Shown here: positions 1-6,834 of the stretch, piece by piece
Layout of the letters: each line of letters starts with the position of its first letter
Position numbering within the stretch: position 1 is the stretch's first letter
DNA from: an uncultured Frankiales bacterium
GTDB lineage: Bacteria; Actinomycetota; Actinomycetes; Mycobacteriales; SCTD01
NCBI GenBank assembly: GCA_946479905.1
Contig: CAMLIA010000114.1
Location: 1-14,297, forward strand
Reading direction: 5' to 3'
DNA length: 14,297 nucleotides
Made by a program: the position numbers and the translations under genes
Notes under the pieces: model-generated
Seen by the model: the letters and a program-made list of their open reading frames with translations, nothing else
The model's database searches: none
Told to the model about the DNA's origin: nothing

Positions 1-1227
1 GCTCTTCTGGAAGCCCTTCTCGATCGCCGCCACGGCGCCGCCGAGCTCCTCGACCCTCGCCATCAGCTCACGGGCGCCCTTCTCCACCTCGTCGGTCATG
101 GCCTCGACGACGTAGGAGCCGGCGAACGGGTCGACGGTCGCTGTGACATCTGTCTCGTAGGCGAGCACCTGCTGGGTGCGCAGCGCGAGCGTGGCGGCCT
201 TCACGGTCGGCAGCGCGATCGCCTCGTCGAAGGAGTTGGTGTGCAGCGACTGGGTGCCTCCCAGCACCGCCGCCAGGCCCTGTACGGCGACGCGGACCAG
301 GTTCACCTCGGGCTGCTGCGCCGTGAGCTGGACACCCGCGGTCTGCGTGTGGAACCGCAGCATCTGCGACTTCGGGTCCTTGGCGCCGAACTCGTTCTTC
401 ATCACGTCGGCCCAGATGCGGCGGGCGGCGCGGAACTTCGCCACCTCCTCCAGGATCGTGGTGCGGCTCACGAAGAAGAACGCCAGCCGCGGCGCGAAGT
501 CGTCGACGTCCTGCCCGCTCGCGACCGCAGCCCGGACGTACTCGATGCCGTCCGCGAGCGTGAAGGCGATCTCCTGCGTGGGCGACGCCCCGGCCTCCGC
601 CATGTGGTAGCCGGAGATCGAGATGGTGTTCCACTTCGGGATCTCGGTGCGGCAGTACTCGAAGATGTTGGTGATCAGCCGCAGCGACTGCGCCGGCGGG
701 TAGATGTAGGTGCCGCGGGCGATGTACTCCTTGAGCACGTCGTTCTGGATGGTGCCGGTGATGGCGTCGCCCGGGATGCCGTTCTCCTCGGCGACGAGCT
801 GGTACATCAGCAGCAGCACGGCGGCGGGGGCGTTGATGGTCATGCTCGTGCTGACCTTGTCGAGCGGGATGTCCCCGAACAGCACCCGCATGTCCTCGAG
901 GCTGTCGATGGCCACGCCGACCTTGCCGACCTCGCCGTGGGCCACCGGGTCGTCGGAGTCGTACCCCATCTGGGTCGGCAGGTCGAAGGCGACGCTCAGC
1001 CCGCCGGTGCCCTGGGCCACCAGCATCCGGTAGCGCTCGTTGCTCTCCTTGGCGGTCCCGAAGCCGGCGTACTGCCGCATCGTCCACGGCCGACCGGTGT
1101 ACATGGTCGGGTAGACGCCGCGCGTGAACGGGTACTCGCCCGGCTTCCCGAGCCGCTCGGCGAGGTCGGGCGGCGCCTCGCTGTACAGGGGTTCGATCGG
1201 GAAGCCCGACTCCGAACTACGCGTCAT
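1..1227 (-). CDS. Methylmalonyl-CoA mutase, catalytic (large) subunit, C-terminus off window
   Basis: Adenosylcobalamin-dependent mutase that interconverts (R)-methylmalonyl-CoA and succinyl-CoA in the cytosol. The 409 codons present cover much of the substrate-binding barrel; the C-terminal part lies beyond base 1, so whether a B12-binding domain is fused cannot be seen. The family blocks [11 protein letters not shown] (47-57), [14 protein letters not shown] (79-92), [11 protein letters not shown] and [12 protein letters not shown] (H208 is the expected active-site His) are intact. Y53 (in RQYAGF) and R171 (in [10 protein letters not shown]) align with the two residues, Tyr89 and Arg207 of the Propionibacterium enzyme, that bind the methylmalonyl carboxylate. 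Isobutyryl-CoA mutases have Phe and Gln there, so methylmalonyl-CoA is the likely substrate. The ATG at 1227 lies 6 nt downstream of a -10 box, suggesting a leaderless message. The gene is divergent from sdhC. Seen: motifs. Inferred: substrate. Confidence 0.93.
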   Translation of the reverse strand, partial: MTRSSESGFPIEPLYSEAPPDLAERLGKPGEYPFTRGVYPTMYTGRPWTMRQYAGFGTAKESNERYRMLVAQGTGGLSVAFDLPTQMGYDSDDPVAHGEVGKVGVAIDSLEDMRVLFGDIPLDKVSTSMTINAPAAVLLLMYQLVAEENGIPGDAITGTIQNDVLKEYIARGTYIYPPAQSLRLITNIFEYCRTEIPKWNTISISGYHMAEAGASPTQEIAFTLADGIEYVRAAVASGQDVDDFAPRLAFFFVSRTTILEEVAKFRAARRIWADVMKNEFGAKDPKSQMLRFHTQTAGVQLTAQQPEVNLVRVAVQGLAAVLGGTQSLHTNSFDEAIALPTVKAATLALRTQQVLAYETDVTATVDPFAGSYVVEAMTDEVEKGARELMARVEELGGAVAAIEKGFQKS

Positions 1228-1233
1228 GGGCGA

Positions 1234-1239
1234 ACGGTA
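1234..1239 (-). promoter_or_regulatory. -10 box of the mutase promoter (leaderless)
   Basis: On the minus strand this reads TACCGT, matching the actinobacterial -10 consensus TANNNT, and ends 6 nt before the mutase ATG at 1227. Transcription would start at or next to the A of the ATG. No ribosome-binding site can fit between them. A TTGCCA that could act as -35 lies at 1264-1259 (19-nt spacing, longer than ideal) and overlaps the sdhC start codon. Confidence 0.5.
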
Positions 1240-1244
1240 CTGAC

Positions 1245-1250
1245 TAGTGT
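1245..1250 (+). promoter_or_regulatory. -10 box of the sdhCDAB promoter (leaderless)
   Basis: TAGTGT fits TANNNT and is followed by exactly 7 nt before the sdhC ATG at 1258, so the first transcribed base is predicted to be the start codon. I see no convincing -35 box. The divergent mutase -10 lies only 5 nt away, so the two polymerase footprints would overlap and the promoters may be mutually exclusive or jointly regulated. Confidence 0.55.
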
Positions 1251-1257
1251 TCGGCCC

Positions 1258-1647
1258 ATGGCAAAGGCCCCCGCCGGGACGCTGTACCGCGGGCGCGAGG
1301 GCATGTGGTCCTGGGTGGCGCACCGGGTCACGGGTGTCCTGGTCTTCTTCTTCCTCTTCGCGCACGTCCTGGACACCGCACTCGTCCGGGTCTCGCCCGA
1401 CGCCTACGACAAGGTCGTCGACCTCTACAAGACTCCGGTCGCCGGCGTGCTCGAGCTCGGACTGATCGGGGCGGTCCTGTTCCACGCGCTCAACGGGTTG
1501 CGCGTCGTCGCGATCGACTTCTGGGAGAAGGGGACGCGCTACCAGCGGCAGCTGGCCTACGCCGTGCTCACGCTGTGGCTGCTGCTCATGGCCGGCGCGG
1601 CCTACCCGGTCCTCGCGCCGAGCTTCCGGAAGGCCTTCGGGTCGTGA
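1258..1647 (+). CDS. sdhC: Succinate dehydrogenase cytochrome b subunit SdhC
   Basis: Membrane-anchor subunit of succinate:quinone oxidoreductase (complex II), which with SdhD forms the quinone site and holds any heme. The 129-residue protein has the family opening ([18 protein letters not shown], 9-26), three predicted membrane helices at about 24-43, 62-86 and 101-122, and the signature [16 protein letters not shown] (74-89), in which H76 is the expected heme-ligand His. From memory it is very like the Streptomyces SdhC. The ATG at 1258 is chosen because it begins the conserved N-terminus and sits 7 nt after a -10 box. It is the first gene of sdhCDAB, and its stop overlaps the sdhD start by 4 nt. 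Nothing in this subunit looks abnormal, in contrast to SdhA. Confidence 0.95.
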   Translation: MAKAPAGTLYRGREGMWSWVAHRVTGVLVFFFLFAHVLDTALVRVSPDAYDKVVDLYKTPVAGVLELGLIGAVLFHALNGLRVVAIDFWEKGTRYQRQLAYAVLTLWLLLMAGAAYPVLAPSFRKAFGS

Positions 1648-2033
1648 GCATCGACGCGCCGCGCTCACGAGCCCGCGCGCACGGCGGCTTCGAGATGCAG
1701 CGGTGGGTCTTCATGCGGATGAGCGGGCTGCTGCTCGTCGTGCTGGCACTGGGACACCTGCTCGTCATGAACGTCCTCGACGGCGGGGTGGCCCGCGTGA
1801 ACTGGGGCTTCGTGGCCGGCCGGTGGGCCTCGCCGCTCTGGCGGACCTGGGACCTCCTGACGCTGTGGCTGGCGGAGCTGCACGGGACGATCGGCCTGCG
1901 GACCGTCATCGACGACTACGCCGTCCGGCCGGCGACGCGGTTCTGGCTGCGGATGGTGCTGTACGCGTCCGCCCTCCTGGTCGTGACGCTCGGGTCGCTG
2001 GTCGTGCTCACCTTCGACCCGGGCATGAGGTAG
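1644..2033 (+). CDS. sdhD: Succinate dehydrogenase membrane anchor SdhD
   Basis: Second membrane anchor of complex II, 129 residues. After a basic N-terminal tail comes [13 protein letters not shown] (16-28), then three predicted membrane helices (about 27-45, 65-88 and 103-123). The conserved block [17 protein letters not shown] (56-72) and [14 protein letters not shown] (79-92, with H80) are typical of actinobacterial SdhD. H38 in the first helix is another candidate ligand. The GTG at 1644 is preferred: it forms a GTGA overlap with the sdhC stop, indicating translational coupling, and it gives the N-terminal tail expected before the FEM motif. An internal ATG at 1695 would remove the tail. 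The gene ends 7 nt before sdhA. Assignment rests on motifs and operon position. Confidence 0.93.
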   Translation: MSIDAPRSRARAHGGFEMQRWVFMRMSGLLLVVLALGHLLVMNVLDGGVARVNWGFVAGRWASPLWRTWDLLTLWLAELHGTIGLRTVIDDYAVRPATRFWLRMVLYASALLVVTLGSLVVLTFDPGMR

Positions 2034-2040
2034 CGCGCGG

Positions 2041-3762
2041 ATGGTCCACCACCACCGCTACGACACGGTCATCGTCGGCGCCGGCGGCGCCGGCCTGCGC
2101 GCGGCGCTGGAGGCCGGTCAGCGCTGCCGCACCGCGGTGCTCACCAAGCTCCACCCCACCCGGTCGGCGACCGGGTCGGCGCAGGGCGGCATCGCCGCCG
2201 CCCTGGGCAGCGTCGAGGAGGACCGCTGGGAGTGGCACGCCTCCGACACGGTCCGGGCCGGCGACGGCCTGGCCGACGAGGAGGCGGCCGCGCTGCTGTG
2301 CCGGGAGGCTCCCGACGCCGTGCGCGACCTGGAGCGGATGGGCCTGCCGTTCGGCCGCACCCCGGACGGGCGGATCGACCAGCGGAGGCTCAGCGGGCAC
2401 CGCCGTGCCGGCGAGGGCCCGGCCGTCGCCCGCGCCTGCGTCGGGGGCGACCACACCGGGCAGCTGCTCCTGCACACGCTCTACCAGCAGTGCGTCCAGC
2501 GCGGCGTCGAGATCCGCGACGAGATGTACGTGCTCGACCTGCTGCTCACGGAGGGGCGGGCCGCCGGGGTCGTCGGGTACGAGCTCGCGACCGGAGACCT
2601 GCACGTGTTCCAGGCGAAGTCGGTGCTGCTCGCCACCGGCGGCTTCGGCAAGGCCTTCCAGCACACGTCGAACGGCCACTCCTCGACCGGAGACGGCATG
2701 GCCGTCGCCTACCGTCGTGGGCTCCCGCTGCAGGACCTGGAGTTCTTCCAGTTCCACCCGACCGGCACGGCCGGCCGCGGGATCCTGATCACCGAGGCGG
2801 CGCGGGTCGAGGGCGGGGTGCTGCGCAACCGCGACGGCGAGCCCTTCATGGAGCGGTACTCCCCTGCGGACAGGGACCTCGCGCCGGCCGACGTCGTCAG
2901 CCGCGCCGTCTCCGCCGAGATCCGCGCCGGGCGCGGCTGCGGTCCGGACGAGGACCACGTGCTGCTCGACCTGACGGGCGTCCCGCCCGAGCAGCTGGAT
3001 GCGGCGCTGCCCGACCTCACGGACCTGGCACGCACCTACCTCGGCCTCGAGCCGAGCGCCGACCCGCTCCCCGTCCAGCCCACGGCGCACTACGCGATCG
3101 GCGGCGTGCCGACCGACGCGACGGCGCAGGTGCTGCGCGACGGCACCCGCGTCGTACCCGGCCTGTTCGCGGCGGGCGAGGTCGCGTGCGCGGCCGTCCA
3201 CGGCGCCAGCCGGCTGAGCGCGAACGCGCTGCTCGACCTCACCGTCTTCGGACGCCGCGGCGGGCTGGCGGCGGCCGAGCACGCCGCGGCCCTGCCCGAG
3301 CACGTCGCCCTCCCCGAGGACCCCGCGGGCCAGGTACAGGCGATGCTGCAGCAGCTCCGCGACGGCACGGGCGAGGAGAGCGTCGCGGTCCTGCGCGGTG
3401 AGCTGCAGCGGACGATGACCGCGCACGCGTCGGTCTCCCGGACCGAGGCCGGTCTGCGGCAGGCCGCGGCCGACCTCGCCGGGCTGCGGGCCCGGTACGA
3501 GCAGGTCGGCGTCTCCGACACGGGCCGGCGCTACAACACCGAGCTGCTCGAGGCGGTCGAGCTCGGCTTCCTGCTCGACCTCGCCCAGGTGCTCGTCGCC
3601 TCGGCGCTGGACCGCCGTGAGTCCCGCGGTGCGCACCACCGGGAGGACTTCCCGGACCGCGACGACGAGCGCTTCCTGCACCACACGCTGGCGTACCGGC
3701 AGGGCGACCAGGTGCGACTGGACCACCGTCCGGTGGCACCGACCCGACAGGAGCCGGCATGA
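2041..3762 (+). CDS. sdhA: Succinate dehydrogenase/fumarate reductase flavoprotein SdhA, with altered active site
   Basis: Flavoprotein of the complex; canonical SdhA oxidises succinate to fumarate and passes electrons to SdhB. The 573 residues are near normal length. An N-terminal FAD-binding fold (VIVGAGGAG, 10-18) is followed by QGGIAAALG, FFQFHPTG (H239), ITEAARVEGG (T251, E252), TAHYAIGG (H350) and HGASRL (R391), all retained. Several otherwise conserved residues are changed. Ala43 is found in PTRSATGSAQGG where SdhA has the His carrying covalent FAD. Ala283 is found in DLAPADVVSR where the catalytic Arg of ASRDVV or AGRDVV is expected. Leu117 replaces the pocket Phe of RRFGG, His138 replaces Arg in DRTG, and SA replaces GG after R391. 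Site spacings match E. coli SdhA. A GAGGT ribosome-binding site overlaps the sdhD stop; the stop overlaps sdhB as ATGA. Family membership is sure; catalytic activity is not. Confidence 0.93.
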   Translation: MVHHHRYDTVIVGAGGAGLRAALEAGQRCRTAVLTKLHPTRSATGSAQGGIAAALGSVEEDRWEWHASDTVRAGDGLADEEAAALLCREAPDAVRDLERMGLPFGRTPDGRIDQRRLSGHRRAGEGPAVARACVGGDHTGQLLLHTLYQQCVQRGVEIRDEMYVLDLLLTEGRAAGVVGYELATGDLHVFQAKSVLLATGGFGKAFQHTSNGHSSTGDGMAVAYRRGLPLQDLEFFQFHPTGTAGRGILITEAARVEGGVLRNRDGEPFMERYSPADRDLAPADVVSRAVSAEIRAGRGCGPDEDHVLLDLTGVPPEQLDAALPDLTDLARTYLGLEPSADPLPVQPTAHYAIGGVPTDATAQVLRDGTRVVPGLFAAGEVACAAVHGASRLSANALLDLTVFGRRGGLAAAEHAAALPEHVALPEDPAGQVQAMLQQLRDGTGEESVAVLRGELQRTMTAHASVSRTEAGLRQAAADLAGLRARYEQVGVSDTGRRYNTELLEAVELGFLLDLAQVLVASALDRRESRGAHHREDFPDRDDERFLHHTLAYRQGDQVRLDHRPVAPTRQEPA

Positions 3763-4457
3763 CCGTCGTCACCCTGAAGATCCGGCGGTACGACCCGGAG
3801 GTGGACACCGACGCCTTCTGGCAGGCCTTCGAGGTGCCGGTCGAGCCCGGGGACCTGCTGCTCGACGCGCTGCACCACGTCAAGTGGTACCTCGACGGCT
3901 CCCTGACCTTCCGGCGCTCCTGCGGTCAGGGCACCTGCGGCTCGGACGCGATGCGCGTGAACGGCGTGAACCGGCTCGCCTGCAGGGTCAGGGTCGCCGA
4001 CCTGGGCGACACCATCACCGTCGAGCCGATCAAGGGGCTGCCGACGGTGAAGGACCTCGTCGTCGACATGGAGCCGTTCTTCGACGCCTTCCGGGACGTG
4101 CAGCCCTTCCTCGTCACGTCCGGCAACGAGCCCAGCCAGGAGCGTCTCCAGACCCCCGCCGAGCGTGCCCGGTTCGAGGACACCAGCAGGTGCGTCATGT
4201 GCGCCGCGTGCACGACCGCGTGCCCCGTCTTCTGGACCGACGACGCCTACTTCGGTCCCCAGGCCATGGTCACGGCGCACCGCTTCGTCTTCGACAGCCG
4301 CGACGAGGGGGCTGACGCGCGGCTCGAGATCCTCAACGACAAGGAGGGGGTCTGGCGCTGCCGCACCACCTTCACGTGCACCGAGGCGTGCCCGCGCGGC
4401 ATCGAGGTGACGAAGGCCATCTCGGAGGTCAAGCGCGCCCTGCTCTTCCGGCGCTGA
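3759..4457 (+). CDS. sdhB: Succinate dehydrogenase iron-sulfur subunit SdhB
   Basis: Carries electrons from the SdhA flavin through three iron-sulfur clusters to quinone. The 232-residue protein has the [2Fe-2S] ligands C55, C60, D63 and C75 (SCGQGTCGSD...LAC; Asp as third ligand is usual in SdhB). The [4Fe-4S] ligands are C145, C148, C151 and C211, and the [3Fe-4S] ligands are C155, C201 and C207 (CVMCAACTTACP and CRTTFTCTEACP). The relay is therefore complete. The block YFGPQAMVTAHRFVFDSRDEG is typical of actinobacterial SdhB. The start forms an ATGA overlap with sdhA, with AGGAG 5 nt upstream (3749-3753). Last gene of the operon, followed by a hairpin. Intact clusters beside an altered SdhA suggest that the complex still transfers electrons (inference). 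Confidence 0.96.
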   Translation: MTVVTLKIRRYDPEVDTDAFWQAFEVPVEPGDLLLDALHHVKWYLDGSLTFRRSCGQGTCGSDAMRVNGVNRLACRVRVADLGDTITVEPIKGLPTVKDLVVDMEPFFDAFRDVQPFLVTSGNEPSQERLQTPAERARFEDTSRCVMCAACTTACPVFWTDDAYFGPQAMVTAHRFVFDSRDEGADARLEILNDKEGVWRCRTTFTCTEACPRGIEVTKAISEVKRALLFRR

Positions 4458-4458
4458 C

Positions 4459-4483
4459 CCGGCCCCAGCGGCAGGGGGTCCGG
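4459..4483 (+). terminator. Hairpin after sdhB, possible terminator
   Basis: CCGGCCCC at 4459-4466 pairs with GGGG-T-CCGG at 4475-4483, giving an 8-bp stem with one bulged T and an 8-nt loop, starting 2 nt after the sdhB stop. There is no T-run, as is common for actinobacterial hairpin terminators. It directly abuts the proposed dacA -10 box. Judged by eye only; no folding energy was computed. Confidence 0.4.
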
Positions 4484-4489
4484 TACCCT
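4484..4489 (+). promoter_or_regulatory. Possible -10 box for dacA
   Basis: TACCCT fits TANNNT and lies 10 nt before the ATG at 4500, which would leave a leader of about 3-4 nt. No ribosome-binding site is visible just upstream of the ATG, which agrees with a near-leaderless transcript. No clear -35 box; the upstream hairpin occupies that region. Confidence 0.35.
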
Positions 4490-4499
4490 TGATCGCACC

Positions 4500-5615
4500 A
4501 TGCGGACCCCTCGACGACTCACCCTCGCCGCCGCTGCCCTGGCACTCCCGCTCCTCGCCGGCGCCCCGGCGCACGCCGACAACCCCTCCACCGTCGGTGG
4601 TGAGGAGCTCGCCGCCCACGGGCTCGTGGTCCCGTCCGGCGCACCTGCCCTGCCCGCCACCGCCGCCGCCAGCTGGGTCGTCGCCGACCTCCAGACCGGC
4701 GAGGTGCTGGCGGCGAAGGACCCGCACGGGCAGTACGCCCCCGCCAGCACGCTGAAGACCCTGACCGCCGAGACGCTCATCCCCAAGCTGGACCGCACCG
4801 CGATGGTGCAGCCCACGTGGGACGACGTGAACGTGGAGGGCTCGAAGGTGGGCCTGGTCACGTCCGTCCGCTATCCCGTCAGCGAGCTGTTCACCTCGAT
4901 GCTGGTCGTCTCCGGCAACGACGCCGCGCTCGCGCTCGCCACCGCCAACGGCGGCCTCGGCAAGACCGTGCACGAGATGAACCTCGAGGCGCAGCGGCTG
5001 CAGGCCAACGACACGGTCGCGGTCAACGACAACGGCCTCGACGCGCGCGGCCAGCACAGCTCCGCCTACGACCTGGCGCTCATCGCGCGCGCCGCCATGC
5101 AGCTGCCGGACTTCCGTGCGTACGTCGCCACCAAGCACGCGCACATCCGCGGGGCGAAGCCGCACACCGCCATCGCGATCAGCAGCCACGACAAGCTGCT
5201 CTACAACTACCCCGGGGCGATCGGCATCAAGAACGGCTTCACGGTCGCTGCCCGCGCCACGTTCGTGGGGGCCGCGACCCGCGGCGGGCACACGCTCGTC
5301 GTCACCCTGATGCGCACCAACCCGCGGTACTGGCCGGAGGCGGCCGCTCTGCTCGACTGGGGCTTCCGCGCGAAGGCCGCGGGGGTACCGCCGGTCGGCC
5401 AGCTGGTCGACCCGCTCGACACGCCCGAGCCTCAGCCCAGCCCCACCGCCGTCGCCGCCCAGAAGCAGGTCGCCACCGCGGCGACCACCCAGCGCAGCGG
5501 CGGGCTCCCGCTGCTGCCTGCGACGATCGTGGCGGCCGGGCTGGCGGTCATGGGCAGCGGCTTCCTGCGCAGCCGGCGCCGCGGGCGCGGGAAGATGAAG
5601 CTCCCGCCGATCTGA
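4500..5615 (+). CDS. Secreted D-alanyl-D-alanine carboxypeptidase (peptidase S11, PBP5-like)
   Basis: Removes the terminal D-Ala from peptidoglycan stem peptides outside the membrane. The 371-residue protein has a signal peptide (MRTPRRLTLA, hydrophobic core to about 20, cleavage probably after AHA near 26). The penicillin-binding motifs follow: SxxK as S83-T-L-K86, SxN as S138-G-N140, and K244-N-G246 where the textbook motif is KTG; KNG variants are, to my knowledge, found in actinobacterial members. After the catalytic domain comes a Pro/Thr/Ala-rich linker (about 313-341), one hydrophobic helix (about 343-358) and a basic tail (RSRRRGRGK). This suggests C-terminal membrane anchoring rather than the amphipathic helix of E. 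coli PBP5. It follows sdhB by 42 nt and converges on the yihY gene, with 7 nt between the stops. Confidence 0.92.
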   Translation: MRTPRRLTLAAAALALPLLAGAPAHADNPSTVGGEELAAHGLVVPSGAPALPATAAASWVVADLQTGEVLAAKDPHGQYAPASTLKTLTAETLIPKLDRTAMVQPTWDDVNVEGSKVGLVTSVRYPVSELFTSMLVVSGNDAALALATANGGLGKTVHEMNLEAQRLQANDTVAVNDNGLDARGQHSSAYDLALIARAAMQLPDFRAYVATKHAHIRGAKPHTAIAISSHDKLLYNYPGAIGIKNGFTVAARATFVGAATRGGHTLVVTLMRTNPRYWPEAAALLDWGFRAKAAGVPPVGQLVDPLDTPEPQPSPTAVAAQKQVATAATTQRSGGLPLLPATIVAAGLAVMGSGFLRSRRRGRGKMKLPPI

Positions 5616-5617
5616 CA

Positions 5618-5632
5618 GCGCCTCAGCGGCGC
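5618..5632. terminator. Small hairpin between convergent dacA and yihY-like genes
   Basis: GCGCC (5618-5622) and GGCGC (5628-5632) form a 5-bp perfect stem around a 5-nt loop, at the point where the two convergent genes meet; it includes the minus-strand stop codon. It is short and has no T-run, so it could equally be chance in GC-rich DNA. Confidence 0.2.
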
Positions 5633-6825
5633 GCCAGCCGCAGCACGGTCTTGAGCCCGTAGAGGCCCACCCCGGCGACGACCGCGAACGAGGCCACGCT
5701 CACCGCACGGGCCGCGAGCACCACCTGGTGCTCGCCGGGCAGCGGCCCGGCCGCGGCGGCCGGCTGTGCGAGACCTGCCGGCTCGGTCGGGCCGGCTGCC
5801 GGCGCCTTCGGTGCCCAGGAGCGCTCCACAGCCGCATCCTCCCGCAACGCGGACTGGAGCGGGGTCGGGGCCCCGTCCTCGACGAGGTTCAGGTCCTGGT
5901 CGGCGTACTCCGGCGGGATGCCGGCCTTGCGGGCCTGCTCCCGGTCCGCCGTGCCCGAGGGGGGTACGTCGTCGTCGTAGGGCGCCGTGACCGTGAAGGC
6001 CGCGGTGTACAGGACGAGCCGCGACACGAGGTTGAGGAACAGCAGCAGCCCGACGACCACGGCGAACGAGCCGTACGTCGCCTCGCCCTTGGTCGTGGTC
6101 CGCGCGATGTAGAAGGCCCCCACGAACTTGAGGACCTCGAAGCCGATCGCGCCGAACACCGCGCCCTTGAGCACCTGGCGGAGGGGGGTGGGGACCTTCG
6201 CGAGGCGCACGAACAGGTAGACGAAGATCCCGACGTCGATGAGGGCGCCGAGCGCGTAGCTCAGCACGAACGTCAGGGCCTTCGCTCCCATGCTCTCGGA
6301 GACGCCCAGGAAGAACAGGACGTCCGCGGTGGCGGCCGTCGCGGCACCGCTCACCACGACCGACACGGCGATGACCGCGAACAGGCCGACCAGGGCGACG
6401 ATGTCGGCGAACTTCCTCGTGAGGATGTTGCCGGCCTTGAGGTTCTGGTGCCAGACGCTGCGGATCGCCTCGCGGAGCGCCTCGATCCAGCCGAGACCGG
6501 ACAGCAGCGTGCCGAACAGGCCGATGAGGCCGGCCTTGCCCGCGCTGGTCTGGACCACGTTCGCCACCGCTGCAGCCGTGGCCTTGCCGAGGTAGGGACC
6601 GAGGCCGTCGGTGACCTGCCGGCCGGCGTCGTCGCCGAGCGCGAGCCGGGTGAAGTACACGGCGATCAGCAGGATCGGGAACAGCGACAGGAACCAGTAG
6701 AACGTCACCGCCGACGCGAGCCGGTCACCGCGGTCGGCCTGGTAGCGCTTGACCATGCGGACGAGGTGGTCGAGGAGCGGCCGCTTGCTTCGTACCTTCT
6801 CGAAGGTCGCCTTCGGGTTGATCAC
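5623..6825 (-). CDS. YihY/UPF0761-family membrane protein (formerly mislabelled RNase BN)
   Basis: Multi-pass inner-membrane protein of a family with no firmly established function; the old RNase BN label is an error in this family. The 400-residue protein has a basic N-terminus, then predicted helices at about 39-58, 97-113 (weak), 139-160, 183-207, 221-240 and 252-278, with family features such as ASAVTFYWFLSLFP (37-50) and EATYGSFAVVVGLLLFLN (248-265). Unusual is the C-terminal part: about 95 residues of acidic, then Pro/Ala-rich sequence (281-375), followed by another hydrophobic helix (about 375-394) and a basic end. The GTG at 6825 has an AGGCGG-like site just upstream and follows the RNA ligase-like gene by 9 nt, so it is the third gene of the trpS operon. 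Confidence 0.88.
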   Translation of the reverse strand: MINPKATFEKVRSKRPLLDHLVRMVKRYQADRGDRLASAVTFYWFLSLFPILLIAVYFTRLALGDDAGRQVTDGLGPYLGKATAAAVANVVQTSAGKAGLIGLFGTLLSGLGWIEALREAIRSVWHQNLKAGNILTRKFADIVALVGLFAVIAVSVVVSGAATAATADVLFFLGVSESMGAKALTFVLSYALGALIDVGIFVYLFVRLAKVPTPLRQVLKGAVFGAIGFEVLKFVGAFYIARTTTKGEATYGSFAVVVGLLLFLNLVSRLVLYTAAFTVTAPYDDDVPPSGTADREQARKAGIPPEYADQDLNLVEDGAPTPLQSALREDAAVERSWAPKAPAAGPTEPAGLAQPAAAAGPLPGEHQVVLAARAVSVASFAVVAGVGLYGLKTVLRLARR

Positions 6826-6834
6826 CCCGCCTGT

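Noticed and set aside
2041..2058. Three consecutive His codons at the SdhA N-terminus, resembling a tag
   Set aside because: Natural variation of the MxxHxYDTVIVG opening seen in actinobacterial SdhA; no vector sequence nearby.
2008..3726. Long open frame on the minus strand opposite sdhA (about 572 codons)
   Set aside because: Its translation is low-complexity Arg/Gly/Ala/Val-rich sequence with no recognisable domain. It mirrors the codon bias of sdhA, a usual effect in high-GC DNA.
3531..5291. Long minus-strand open frame across sdhA, sdhB and dacA (about 586 codons)
   Set aside because: Crosses gene boundaries and an intergenic promoter; composition is non-protein-like.
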